Positions 24,042-34,469 of a stretch of DNA of 64,000 nucleotides are shown in pieces (position 1 is the first letter of the stretch; the number at the start of each line of letters is the position of its first letter). The DNA comes from Anodontia alba (lineage: Eukaryota; Mollusca; Bivalvia; Lucinida; Lucinidae), in contig OZ024830.1 in assembly GCA_964016985.1 (NCBI GenBank), positions 20,112,387 to 20,176,386 on the forward strand, given 5' to 3'. The notes beneath the pieces were generated by a model that did no database searches, was not told the origin of the DNA, and saw nothing but the letters and a program-made list of their open reading frames with translations. The translations under genes were made by a program, and so were the position numbers.

Positions 24042-25948
24042 CGAATCCCTTAACCCTGTAGAAAGCGCACCTGTTTGATGCGAATTAATAGAGTTATTAC
24101 GGTTTTACCGTTTTCCCGCCCTAATTTCCATAGGATGCAATGTAAAATTGGGGACCCTTTTCATCAGGACGCCTTGCCCCGAATCCCTTGACTTTCCTTT
24201 ATGTATGTAGGCATTAATGATCTGCGCATGCGCATATACTTGAAGCACCGTAGGTGCTTTCTTTTGCCAGCTATATGCGTAAAGTAGTTTAATTATAAAA
24301 TGTTTGGCGGCCCATATTGCCCGTGCTTTTCTATTGACCACTATCATATGTCGCAGGTTTGTTGGTATGGATAAGGGCTACAAACGTTTCAAATTTCAGC
24401 CAAATCGAACGACAAAAAGTGAGTTATTAAGAGTCAAAATATTTGATATTCTTCATCAATTTTGGACTGCTTATTTGAGTCAAATCGAACCTTCACCGAT
24501 CGGAATGAAACCTTTGCCAGATGAAAGGCCTGGGGCAATGAGTTGTTGGGACCATCAGCTTAAATATTCTGAGAGCTTTGTTTTCGAGTTCTAGTCGTTG
24601 AAAGTTGACATTTACCAATGTTTGACACCTAATAACTTTCTAACGGATAGTCCGAATTTTCTGAAAAATACCATTAATTGTAAGCATGGTCCTAAGGTTT
24701 CTTTTGGCACCAATTTCAATCCGATCGGTAGAGGTCATCTTTAGTCTTTTTCAATCTCTGTTCATCAGACGACGACTACAGACCCATTTCGAGTCCTTAT
24801 ATCTAGACGTGTATTGCATGCAGCGCACTCCTATTTGACCCAAAAATGTACTTTCCTAAGACCTATAAACCTTGTAAAAAGCGCTCCTGTCCGATGTGAA
24901 TTAATAGAGTTATTACGGTTTACCGTTTTCCCGCCCTAATATCCATAGGGTGCAATGTAAAATTGATGACCCGTTTTCATCGGGACGCCTTGCCCTGAAT
25001 CCCTTGACTTCCCTTTATGTATGTAGGCATTAATGATCTGCGCATATATTTGCAGCACCGTAGGTGCTTTCCTTTGCCTGCTATAGGGGTAATACAGTTT
25101 ATTTATAAAATGTTTGGCTGCCCATATTGCACGTGCTTTTCTATTGACCACTACCATATTTTGCAGGATTGTTGGTTTGCATAGAGGCTAGAAACAGTCC
25201 ACATTTCAGCCAAATCGGACCACAAATATGTGCGTTATTAATAGTCAAAATATTGGACATTATTCACCAATTTTAATCTGCTTATTTGAGTTAAATCCGA
25301 CCTTCACCGATTGGAATGAAACCTGTGCCAGATGAAAGGCCTGGGGAAAGGAGTCACTGGGGTCATCTGCTCAAATATTCTGAGAGCCTCGTTTTCGAGT
25401 TCTAGGCGTTGAAAGTTTACATTTACCAATGTTTGACCCCCAATAACTTTCTAAGGGATAGGGCCAATTTTCTGAAAAATATCATTAATTGTAAGTATGG
25501 TCCTAAGGTGTCTTTTGGCACCAGTTTCAATCCGATCGGTGAAGGTCACCTTTAGTCTTTTTTCAATCTCTTTGTTCATCAGACGACGACTACATACCCA
25601 TTTCGAGTCCTTATATCTCCACCTGTATTGCATGCAGCGTACTCTTATTTGGCCCAAAAATGTACCTTCCTAAGACCTATAAACCTTGTAAAAAGCGCAC
25701 CTGTTCGATGCGAATTTATAGAGTTATTAAGGTTTTACCGTTTTCCTGCCCTAATTTCCACAGGGTGCAATGTAAAACTGATGCCCCGAATCCCTTGACT
25801 CCCCTTTATGTATGTAGGGATTTATTATCTACGCATGCGCATATATTTGCAGCACCGCAGGTGCTTTCCGTTGCTTGCTATAGGCGTAAAACGGTTTATT
25901 TAGAAAATGTTTGGCGGCCCATACTGCACATGCTTTTCTATTGACTAC
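24042..25948 (+). repeat. Satellite family A, segment 6 (right end of array A)
   Basis: Monomers with markers near 24765 and 25577. The start is rearranged: CGAATCCCTT jumps to AACCCTGTAGAAAGCG. The last monomer has lost about 25 bases near 25780 (the GACCCGTTTTC segment). The satellite stops at about 25948, before a unique stretch and a long T run. Confidence 0.9.
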
Positions 25949-25982
25949 TTCTTCTTAGCCATGACCCACTTTCTCGGCAAGT

Positions 25983-25983
<1 letters not shown>

Positions 25984-26024
<41 letters not shown>
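25984..26024. repeat. Poly-T run (41 T)
   Basis: An uninterrupted T homopolymer between the end of array A and the LINE 5' half. It could be the poly-A tail of a minus-strand retroelement insertion, or a simple expansion. Its exact length is likely to be unreliable in any assembly. Confidence 0.9.
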
Positions 26025-26026
<2 letters not shown>

Positions 26027-26447
26027 CTGCGCATACATGATGCAGGAACATGTCCACTAAAGAAGAGAAAATTTTCGCCGTTCTGCCGACATTATCCAGA
26101 TTTTGACATCCTTGATGTTTGGTTTATACATTCAGATCTATTCCATATTATACCCTACTACTGTGATCATCCTTCTTACCATCTATCGTGGCTTGATTGC
26201 TGCGCATTTCGACCAGAGGCCGAAACATCTTCCATTCGCCGCCATATTGGTTCGTACTAGGGGAATGTAAACAAACCCAAACCGATGATTGGGCACTGTT
26301 ATTACTTTATCTGTACCTTTTGGTCATAGTCTTTGTAGTCTGTTCTACAGATACAGCCCATGTAAAGCCACATGAATCAAATTAGCAAACCAGCTGCTTC
26401 ACCAGGCCTGTTGACTACTTGAACTTGGACCCAATTAGGTCGGAGAC
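26025..26447 (+). other. Probable 5' UTR of a LINE
   Basis: No long frame of interest. It leads without a break into the 2A/PHD reading frame. It contains several short upstream ATGs. The assignment as 5' UTR rests only on position. Confidence 0.4.
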
Positions 26448-26830
26448 TTGACTGAGGGTGTTCGTAATATTGTGGTAGGAAGGAAGCTGAGATCATTGTC
26501 TGTGTATCCTAACATCCGGCGAGGGAAAATGCACACTCTCATGTACATTTCATGGCTAGTTCTCATGAGCTCTGCTGACATCAAGACAAATCCTGGACCA
26601 AGGAAGGTGAAGTACCCTTGCCAAATCTGTGAGAAAGCGGTAACCTGGAAGCAAAGAGGAGTTGCCTGCGATGATTGCCAACAGTGGTATCATGTCAATT
26701 GCATGCATATGTCCACACCAGTTTATGAGGCACTGAACAACGGCTCATTGCGATAGATGTGGTATGTCGAACTTCTCCACCAGCCTCTTCGAATATTTTA
26801 TTCTGGATTCCATTGAAAACTCTTTTGGTC
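26448..26830 (+). pseudogene. LINE first-ORF start: 2A-like motif plus PHD finger
   Basis: The frame opens with about 40 residues, including a short hydrophobic stretch (LMYISWLVLM, residues 31-40), and runs straight into DIKTNPGP (residues 44-51; NPGP at 26589-26600). This fits the 2A ribosome-skipping consensus D-I/V-E-x-N-P-G-P except that K replaces E. A C4HC3 zinc-binding PHD pattern follows: C58-x2-C61, C74-x2-C77, H82-x2-C85. The final Cys pair is split by a frameshift at about 26755 (a TAG, then CGMSNFS in the next frame). 2A motifs followed by PHD or other nucleic-acid-binding domains are known from LINEs of several marine invertebrates. The break and the K substitution suggest the copy is inactive. 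Confidence 0.78.
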
Positions 26831-26940
26831 TGCTAGATTCCACTGTTTCAAACAGCATCAGTAGTCCAGGTCCATCTGTAACATGCTCCTCACCAGCGTC
26901 TCAGCCTGTTGCAACCGCAAGAAATCGTTCGTTTGCCAAC

Positions 26941-27600
26941 ATGAAAATCTTAAGTGTGAATTTCCAGAGTGCAAAGAATAAAAAGGAGGAGATAGGGAAT
27001 TTATTAATTCAGCTGACCCAAGTGTGATTATCGGGACTGAAACCTGGCTAAACAGCGGAATTTACAACTCCGAGCTTTTCCCTGCAAACTATGACGTATT
27101 AAGGCGTGACAGGAAGGACGGGTATGGAGGTGTTCTTTTGGCCATTCGAAATGACTATGTCTTCAAGGTTGGATATCGAAACAAACACAGAATCGGTATT
27201 TGCAAAAGTGACTCTCGACAAGAACAAAACTCTCATCATTGGATCTGTGTATCGCCCTCCAAGTAGTGACACTCAATATATGGAAGATCTGTGTACTACA
27301 ATAGAATGTATTGGCCAGAGATTTAAGAATGCTGTATCTGGATTGGAGATGATCTCAATCCTCCCGACATCAACTGGAACAGAAACACCATTGATGGAAA
27401 CCAGAATTCCACTAGCCATCAACAACAGATTCCTAGATGCCAACCAGAACTGCAGCTTAGAACAGAAAATCACCTTTCTTACAAGAAAGGAGAGTACCCT
27501 GGATTTATTTCTGACCAACCGCCCTTCACTACTTCAGCTCATTCTGCCAGGTTTGAACCTATCTAGCAATCAAAGTTATACCGTGCTAACCGTGTAATGC
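26941..27600 (+). pseudogene. LINE AP-type endonuclease, frameshifted
   Basis: MKILSVNFQSAKNKKEEI starts the domain at 26941. The frame breaks near 27025 and resumes as GTETWLNSGIYNSELF, with the catalytic-type Glu in TETWL, then DRKDGYGGVLLAIRNDY. A further frameshift near 27190 leads to IIGSVYRPPSS (27240-27270). Near 27340 a degraded GDDLNPPDINWN is readable in another frame, corresponding to the GDFNLPDINW motif of APE domains. No RT follows: similarity ends at about 27600. This is the complementary half to the RT-only fragment at 3161-5050, on the opposite strand. Confidence 0.8.
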
Positions 27601-27734
27601 GCAAAATGGAGCCAGTATATCTGAACTACCCAATATAGGGGAGCTTACGAGACTTGCTTATCCCTTGGCCACTGCAGACGTAAGGGAACATTTGTCGATG
27701 TTTTATCGATGCGTTAAACCAAGGTTTCCAAGGG
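27601..27734. other. Short unassigned junction sequence
   Basis: It lies between the last readable endonuclease residues and the tail of the minus-strand PLE. It may be degenerate LINE sequence. No feature recognised. Confidence 0.4.
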
Positions 27735-28696
27735 GAAAAAAGGGTAAGAGAAAAGTCCAGGGAGTGCCACAATCACAAACCGCAGCCCTTCCCAGACCCC
27801 AAGAGGAAGAGGAAACCGACATATCCAAACAAGCACAAACCGAACAAACGTACGAAAAGCACCAAGATTAGCTCTCTCTTCCCCAAACGAGGTAATCGCA
27901 ATACTAAAAGGACTGAAAACACAAGAACAAAATGACACACGGAAAGACATACAACAAATCGCCTCGTAGAATAAACCACAAAGCAACAAAGAGTAACACC
28001 GGGACCACCGCCTTAGAACGGTCAGTAGAGCAAAGCACTTTTACAGCTAGTTAACTTCACCCTGGGTCCCGATGCTACTCAATACAGAAACATAAAAAAT
28101 CGGTTCGCATAAAGGCTCCCAACTCAGTCAATGCATCAAAGCGAAAACACAAAAATCAAATTAATCACTATAATAAACAAAGACGAGTACTCATGGCTAA
28201 TTCTACTGTATGTCAGAGTAAATGAAAATCAATAGTTGAACCACGGCGGGCCAAGCCAAAGACATATCGTCAAGCCCCAACCCACTAGTTAAAGTTTTAC
28301 GAAGAAACCGTCATTGAGTCTGAGGCCCGAACCGCCGTCGTGCAATTAAAGAGTGAAGCATAGCCATCAACAATGATTGGGTTGACAACTAGGCATGCAG
28401 TCTGCCGCATAAAATCCAGGCTATAGCCAAATCTTTTATAACGGTTAATAAGTTTTCTGAATTGCTCCGAAAAGTTAGATTTACCTACAATTTTTCTAAA
28501 TCTGTACACTAAGTCACCGTAAAATTCTGGTTCCGATATACCTTGTTGCAGAAGTATTTTCAGACTGACGCTATATTTTTATAACAAGGCACTGTGTCTG
28601 TGATAAAATTTCGAAAACGCCTTACGAAGTTTAAAATAACGATAGCCCTGCCTAAGAAGTTTGGCAGTAAGGGCTTTATTACGGTAGTTAAAGTCA
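27735..28696 (-). mobile_element. PLE 3' part, minus strand
   Basis: Starts with the complement of the PLE T-rich tail (AAAAAAGGGTAAGAG) and continues through the 3' region and the C-terminal coding part, up to the NDFNYRNKALTAKLL segment. This copy has no C-rich tract between GTTTACTCTAC-type sequence and the AAAGTGC word, unlike most others. The C-terminal frame is at 28297-28509. The break at 28696 adjoins a foreign segment, and the 5' part of the same element resumes at 29209. Confidence 0.83.
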
Positions 28697-29208
28697 ACCC
28701 CATTTGGCTGAAGAAGCGAAAACAACTTGCGATTGAGTATGATGCATTACAGAATGGTATACACGGCCGCTACGGAGATGTCCGTATATTTAACACACAA
28801 GGCAGGGCTTGGCTCTTGGGGTTAATAAAGGCAAGAGTCAAGATAGGGGTTCAGGAGGCAAAAGAATATGGTCTGAGTGCCAACAGTCAGTGTAAATAAG
28901 TGAACTCAGGAACTAATACAATCAGATCAATATCAAGTTCTCAACATCAAAGGGAAAGACAGACAAATACAATTAAACACCCATAAAAAGGATAGATGGC
29001 AAACAGAATTGGCAACCCTTTGCCAAAAAGGTGGCAACTCTGTGCCCAAATTTACTTGAATATATCATTAACTTACATAATTGTTAATAAAAACATATGT
29101 CAGTGAAACACTACACTACGGAACATTAAAAAAAAAACAAAAAAAAACAATGAAAGTACCACCTCCAGCTTCAGTAGTGGATAAACATGTATTGGTTCAG
29201 TGCGCATG
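28697..29208 (+). other. Foreign segment replacing the middle of a PLE, with an unrecognised ORF end
   Basis: Sequence unrelated to PLE, satellite or LINE. On the plus strand a frame of about 67 codons runs from the junction to a TAA at 28897-28899. Readable parts include NPIWLKKRKQLAIEYDALQ, a GRYGDVRIFNTQGRAW segment and a KARVKIGVQEAKEYG segment. The composition looks like real protein, but I do not recognise the family. The nominal ATG at 28594 lies in antisense PLE and is not a credible start. The rest (28900-29208) is AT-rich and shows nothing I can name. It could be a 3' exon or the end of another transposon joined by rearrangement. Confidence 0.5.
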
Positions 29209-29556
29209 GAAGTCTGAAAGTTTTTAGACTTAAATTTATTGAGAACTTTATTGGAATTTTTAATTGACCAAAAATAGTTAATTCTGCCCCTTTTGTAAAC
29301 AGTATCATAGTATCTAATCCAATAATTTTTAACATAACAGCAATAAGTCATGAAGCTGGCAGTTGAACAAAACAGTAGTCGTACATGAACTAGAATTAGC
29401 AATGAAACGTGCTTTAAAAGGTCGTTTATGAAATTTCGGTAACCAATATAACGTAGGATGTCTGTCTTCTTTTTCTTTAATACTCACTGCAAACTTAGCA
29501 TTAACATCGAAAGAATGGGTATTAACAATCTTTTTGACGTTTATTTTATTGTCCAC
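29209..29556 (-). mobile_element. PLE 5' part, minus strand (most 5' sequence in the window)
   Basis: On the minus strand it reads INVKKIVNTHSFDVNAKF, then LYWLPKFHKRPFKARF and ANSSSCTTT. This is the RT fingers region, more N-terminal than any other copy here. It continues to the INYFWSIKN segment and ends where the middle of the element is missing. Together with 27735-28696 it represents one PLE with about 0.9 kb of RT core replaced by a 0.5-kb foreign segment. The frame is interrupted near 29340. Confidence 0.8.
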
Positions 29557-30212
29557 CTACAGAACCCTAGGCTACTGTAGCAAGTATGAGTGGGAAGATA
29601 AACGCATAGGCAGACCTTGGCATCATGGCACGAGATAAGAAGGGGCATAAGTTGAGTATTTTCATTTTGACACAAAACACATGTTGGTATGCATATGAAG
29701 CATCTAAGCAGGTCAGTTCTGAAGCACGCACAATGTATGTTTTCATGAAGAAATAAGAAAAAAAATATGATTTTTTTGTGGAAAACAAAAGCCTCCACTT
29801 GCGCTATGCTGGATGTTTGCTGCTCTTATAGGGAATAAGGCAATAATTCTCATGCTAAACTTCTGGTGTCTGTTTGCAGATGTGCAAGGATAATTCTACA
29901 AATCGATAATAGAAACAGCAAAATGCCTCCAGTATTCAGACTGTACACCATTCTGAATAATCAGATTCGTTAATGTTTTGTTTAACAGTAAATGGTTCAG
30001 AAGGGCAGTTGTCAGTTTTTAGCCTAAAAATGTGCACAAGTATTGGTTAACCACTTAGAGTACTAATCCTGCCCTGGAAAAGTTTGGTACAGTAAATTGA
30101 CCATGCTCGACGTGACTCTAATGGGCTGATAGGTCCAAGTAAACGGTATATAGACCAATATCACTTAAGTTTTTTTTACAAAAGTGTAGCAGAGGACATT
30201 CTCATCTTTTAT
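29557..30212. other. Unique-looking non-coding DNA
   Basis: No gene or recognisable element. One word (TATGTTTTCATGAAGAAATAAG near 29733) resembles words flanking the MITE family at the left of the window. Confidence 0.5.
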
Positions 30213-30341
30213 ATTATTATTATTATTTTCAGAGGAGATAAGGCTGTAAATTACTTGGTTACCATCTACTCAACAGAAATACAATGCAATGATTAGTTAA
30301 TCTGAAAATAATAATAATAATAATGATAATAATAAAGCGCG
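30213..30341. repeat. ATT and AAT triplet repeats as an inverted pair
   Basis: ATTATTATTATTATTTTCAG at 30213-30232 is the complement of CTGAAAATAATAATAATAAT at 30302-30321. The second arm continues with more AAT/GAT triplets and then AAAGCGCG. The spacer is 69 bp. The arms include non-triplet bases (TTTTCAG/CTGAAAA), so this is more than a chance pairing of microsatellites and may mark a small hairpin element. Confidence 0.65.
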
Positions 30342-30424
30342 TATTGTCAGCTGCTATTGCGATTGGCACATTAAGGGGATAATCATCCAAACTCTCTTTC
30401 ACAAAGTACTTACCATTGGTATGA

Positions 30425-30622
30425 AGAGCTAGTGCTCATCATTGGGAAAAGAGCTGGTGCTGTCCGTTGGGAAGAAAAGCTAGTGCTAACCATTGGAAGT
30501 GAAGTAGTGCCTACCATTGGGAAGGAGCTAAAGCTTACCATTGACGAGCTACTCCCCATTATTGGGAAGAAGCATTGCCCATCATTGCAAAGAACTAGCG
30601 CTCATCACTGCAAGAAGAGATC
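30425..30622 (+). repeat. Minisatellite of about 22-28 bp, roughly eight diverged copies
   Basis: The recurrent unit is of the form GAGCTAGTGCTCATCATTGGGAA with variable ends. Units vary in length (about 21 to 28 bp) and diverge strongly. The 106-codon frame over it (30432-30752) has a repeat-like protein (IIGK, TIGK, IIGKK) and an unrelated tail, so I regard the frame as incidental. Confidence 0.7.
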
Positions 30623-30752
30623 GACTGGTCACACCAATGTCAGCAATATGACCTACCCCAACACAGTCTACTTATTCCAAGACAAAACTAGATCAGTTGC
30701 AGATCCAATCCTCATGCGAAATCATCTCACAATATTTTTTTTGATTATGTAA

Positions 30753-31255
30753 AATATACACTTTGTAGATTTCCACCACTTCAAGAGAGACAACTTTTGT
30801 GACTTGCTATTTCCTGCACACTTAGTCCCTTCAAAAAAAAAACTTTTTTACAAGGACATAGTTTGCAACTCTTGTCTTTACTTTTAGATTTTACTCTCTT
30901 TCTGAAGTAAAGCAAAGCATTTCTGACTGAATTGCTTCCTGGAAAATGTATCATTTCCCCTTAACCAGTTTAGTTTACTTCATAAAAATCTTAATTGGGC
31001 CACAGATTTAAAGGAAAAAATAAACATTTGTGAAGAGTATCAGAAAGAGCTGGACAAGCCACGCTTGATCAAAATAACATATAAAATTCGAGTAATTTGT
31101 TTCTATGGGCACTACTATTTTGAATCTTTAATGAGATGTTCATGTCATAGTCAATAATGCAAACGCTAAATAAATATCTGCAAAAATATGAACCTCGATG
31201 TGTTGTTCAGCTTCATGTCTAGACATACGTTGATTTGACTGTATGTTGCTTCATT
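30753..31255. other. Non-coding DNA, nothing recognised
   Basis: AT-rich, with no element ends or frames that I can support. Confidence 0.5.
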
Positions 31256-31573
31256 GCGAACTGCATTTTATGTATTTCTGTATTAAGAGTAGCATCGGGA
31301 TCCAGGGTGAAGCTGACTAGCTGTAAAAGTGCTTTAACCTGCCCCCCCCCGCGCCCCCGCGCCCCCCCCCCCGCCCCCACCCCGCTGGTTTATTCTACTG
31401 ACCGTTCTAAGGAGGTGGTCCCAGTGTTGGTCTTACTCGTTGATGCTTTGTGGTTTATTCTACTAGACGATTTATTTTAGTTTTGCCTGGTTTTGTTTTG
31501 TTCTTGTGTTTTCAGTCCTTTGAGCGTTGGAATTACCTCGCTACGGACATTTGTTCGATATTCACTTGTTTGG
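31256..31573 (+). mobile_element. PLE 3' region, upstream member of a partial tandem
   Basis: Matches the 3' region of the other PLE copies (GTATTAAGAGTAGCATCGGG, the C-rich tract at 31338-31383, then the GTGGTTTATTCTACTAG-type segment) but is more diverged. It stops at CTTGTTTGG (about 31573) and the reading frame of a second PLE begins at once. A 3' region directly upstream of another copy is the pseudo-LTR or tandem arrangement known for Penelope-like elements. Confidence 0.8.
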
Positions 31574-32845
31574 ATTAAATATTGACAATATTTACTTTGA
31601 CCAAATGGTGGACCGGATATACCCTACAGAACTCCAATTAAATAGAGCAAATTCTTCCGATACCGAGGCACCTTTTTTGGATTTGAATCTATGTATATCT
31701 AATGGTACAGTTTCCACCAAAATTTATGATAAAAGGGACGATTTTGATTTTGATATAGTCAATTTCCCTTTTCTGGATGGCGATGTCTCCCGGCGTACCT
31801 CATATGGGGTATACATATCTCAACTTATAAGATTCGCCAGAGCTTCTTCAAATCTTAATGACTTTAACTACCGTAATAAAGCCCTTACTGCCAAACTTCT
31901 TAGGCAGGGCTATCGTTATTTTAAACTTCGTAAGGCGTTTTCGAAATTTTATCGCAGACATAGTGCCTTGTTAGAAAAATATAGCGTCAGTCTGAAAACA
32001 CTTCTGCAACAAGGTATATCGGAACCAGAATTTTACGGTGACTTAGTGTACAGATTTAGAAAAATTGTAGGTAAATCTAACTTTTCGGAGCAATTCAGAA
32101 AAATTATTAACCGTTATAAAAAAATTGGCTATAGCCTGGATATTATGCGGCAGACTGCATGCCTAGTTGTCAACCCAATCATTGTTGATGGCTATGCTTC
32201 ACTCTTTAATTGCACGACGCGGTTCGGGCCTCAGACTCAATGACGGCCTCTTCGTAAAACTTTAACCAGTGGGTTGGGGCTTGACGATATGTCTTTGGCT
32301 TGGCCCGCCGTGGTTCAGCTATTGGTTTTCATTTACTCTGGCGTACAGTAGATTTAGCCATGAGTACTCGTCTTTGTTTATTATAGCGATTAATTTGATT
32401 TTTATGTTTTCGCTTTGATGCATTGACTGAGTTGGGAGCCTTTAAGCGAACCGAATTTTTATGTATTTCTGTATTAAGAGTAGCATCGGGACCCAGGGTG
32501 AAGTTAGTTAGCTGTAAAAGTGCTTTAAACCCCCCGGTGGTTTGCTCTACCGACCGTTCTAAGGCGGTGGCCCCGGTGTTGGTCTTACTCTTTGTTGCTC
32601 TGTGGTTTATTCTACGAGGCGATTTGTTGTATGTCTTTCCGTGTGTCCTTTTGTTCTTGTGTTTTTCAATCCTTTTAGTATTGCGATTACTTCGCTTGGG
32701 GAAGAGAGAGCTAATCTTAGTGCTTTTCGTACGTTTGTTCGGTTTGTGCTTGTTTAGATTTGTCGGTTTCTTCTTCCTCTTGGTGTCTGGGAAGGGCTGC
32801 GGTTTGTGATTGTGGCACTCCCTGGACTTATCTCTTACCTTTTTT
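31574..32845 (+). mobile_element. PLE, 5'-truncated, with the best-preserved C-terminal frame
   Basis: Begins at ATTAAATATTGACAATATTT, just after the YLDD codons, so catalytic motifs A to C are missing. The frame then runs intact (31574-32243) through MVDRIYPTELQL, TKIYDKRDDFDFD, GVYISQLIRFARA, a basic patch (KLRKAFSKFYRRH) and EPEFYGDLVYRFRK to NPIIVDGYASLFNC. A one-base loss near 32219 diverts the last residues. No GIY-YIG motif follows. The 3' region ends in CTTACCTTTTTT at about 32845. An antisense frame of 191 K/R-rich codons (32329-32904) lies across the 3' region. Confidence 0.84.
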
Positions 32846-32847
32846 GG

Positions 32848-32919
32848 CTGTTTCCTCTTCCTTCCTCTTGGTGTCTGGAAAGGGCTGTGGCGTGATTGTG
32901 ACACTCCCTGGACTTTTTA
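32848..32919 (+). repeat. Tandem duplicate of the last 70 bp of the PLE
   Basis: Repeats the CCTCTTGGTGTCTGGGAAGG-type end of the element found at 32759-32845, with a few changes, and stops at GGACTTTTTAGGG. It may reflect template slippage at the 3' end during insertion, or a remnant of a second head-to-tail copy. Confidence 0.7.
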
Positions 32920-33822
32920 GGGTACATTATTTGACAATATTGCATTTCCCTTTAAAGTCTTGTTTATATATATTTGCCATTGAAATTAACAGGTTATAAT
33001 AAGATTTGCATTTATCTAATTTATGCAAATAGAATATGTAAAACTTATATTCATTTTGACAAATACTAGCCAATTTTGTCTAAATACAGGAAAATAGGCT
33101 ATGATGAGATAAACCATAGCGCAGAATTAACGCAAATATACTATCATAAAAACATTTGAACTTAATGTAATATTTTGCGTTTCAGAATACAGGTGCAAGA
33201 ACAGTTGGGACGTTTTGTTAAAACAATGAACAAACTGGAAAGAATGACAAAGAGGAAAGCACAAAGAGACAAAAAATGACAAACACCAAAATAAAAACAG
33301 ACAAGAGGCAGACAAATGTAAAGAAAAAGGACAAGAAAAAGAAAAAAAAAAATGTATGACTGAAAGGAGAGGACGCCACAAACAACAAAAATGAAGAGAC
33401 AGTGACAAAAATATCCTACAGACAAATAAATAAACTACATAAAAGTTGACAAAGACAAATAAAAAGAAAATGTGAAAGGAGAGGAAACATAAAATGGATA
33501 GTTTTAAGGGAAGGAGGATGTAATTTACATAAATGCTACAATTCAAACATGCCAGTCTTCAACCTGTCTGTTAACATAAAGTGGAGCAAATAAAGCCTGG
33601 CATTACATGTGAACCGTCTGCCTAGAAATGAGACAGAAATGTTTGAAAAAAGGACGTCTGGAAATGTCGTGATTGGCAGTTTTATGGTTAACTGTGAACT
33701 ACTCAAAATCAAAGTCGCACGCGAATGCATTTGTGTACATTTGTTCTATTGAAAAGCAGTCAAAGATACACATAGGACATCTTTTTTATTCGACAATTAC
33801 GTCCATGAGAAAATTTTAAATT
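32920..33822. other. AT-rich DNA with a purine-rich GACAAA-like stretch
   Basis: From about 33180 to 33480 the plus strand is A/G-rich with recurrent GACAAA, AAAGGA and AGAGGA words and very little T. This creates a long hydrophobic frame on the minus strand (33127-33546) that I do not believe in. No gene seen. Confidence 0.55.
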
Positions 33823-33895
33823 TACAGTCGAACTTCCATGGCTCGAACACCTTTTGGACCACGGTAATTTGTTTGAGATAAGGGTAATTCAAACC
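33823..33895 (+). mobile_element. Possible end of a pogo/Tigger-like DNA transposon
   Basis: TACAGTCGAACTTCCATGG followed by GCTCGAACACC resembles pogo/Tigger-type terminal repeats that begin CAGTcGAAC after a TA target. I found no matching inverted end or transposase nearby, so this is only a suggestion. Confidence 0.3.
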
Positions 33896-33984
33896 ACTGA
33901 GGGTTGATCATAGCGCCGGGCCAGGAGTCATAATGGGACGACAGGTATATTTTTTAATCTTGTATAAAAAACAAAATTGCTTGT

Positions 33985-34052
33985 TGTGTGTACTGATTAG
34001 AATTGCCCTCATTAGAATTGCCTCCTCGAGGCAATTCTATTGGGTGATGCAT
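33985..34052. repeat. Diverged palindromic MITE core, copy c
   Basis: ATTAGAATTGCCTCCTCGAGG starts at 34011 and its complement runs on to about 34043. The core matches the GTTAGAACnGCCTCG palindrome of copies a and b with C/T-type changes. A second partial arm (GATTAGAATTGCCC) precedes it, as in copy a. The outer arms are not clear. Confidence 0.5.
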
Positions 34053-34469
34053 TATTGTATAAAGGTCAAAACGACAGTTCTATTGGCATCTAGGGGAGAT
34101 AGAAAAGTTCTTAGAGTAGGATAATTTAAAAAGCGTAACACAAAATTTCTTCATATACGTACAGAGTGCCTAGACAAAACATCTTACTAGTTTAAACACC
34201 AAGGTAACTATCTTGCCACAATACATGCGACTTTGAGATCTTCAGAGACATTCTAAGGTTGTAAACATCAAGCAATGATGGAAAAAAAATTTTGACTTTA
34301 GGTCTGTAATAAAGTTCCACATAAAAGGGGAATCAAATGTCAAGAATTTCATCAGCGACTGTCTGAGATATACGGCGATAATAGTACTCCCCCATTCAAC
34401 AGTGGCAAAATTGTAAGCTGAATTTAAACATAACTCAGCTCCTGGAAATATCCACGGTCAGGCCGGTGG
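34053..34469. other. Non-coding DNA, nothing recognised
   Basis: No reading frame or element end that I can support. Confidence 0.45.

Noticed and set aside
5051..25948. Regular spacing reminiscent of a CRISPR array
   Set aside because: The repeat unit is about 820 bp with no spacer structure; this is a eukaryotic satellite.
30432..30752. 106-codon repeat protein
   Set aside because: It coincides with a degenerate minisatellite, has variable unit length and an unrelated tail; there are no signs of coding constraint.
33127..33546. 139-residue cysteine- and phenylalanine-rich minus-strand frame
   Set aside because: It is the complement of a purine-rich low-complexity tract; its composition is explained by that bias.
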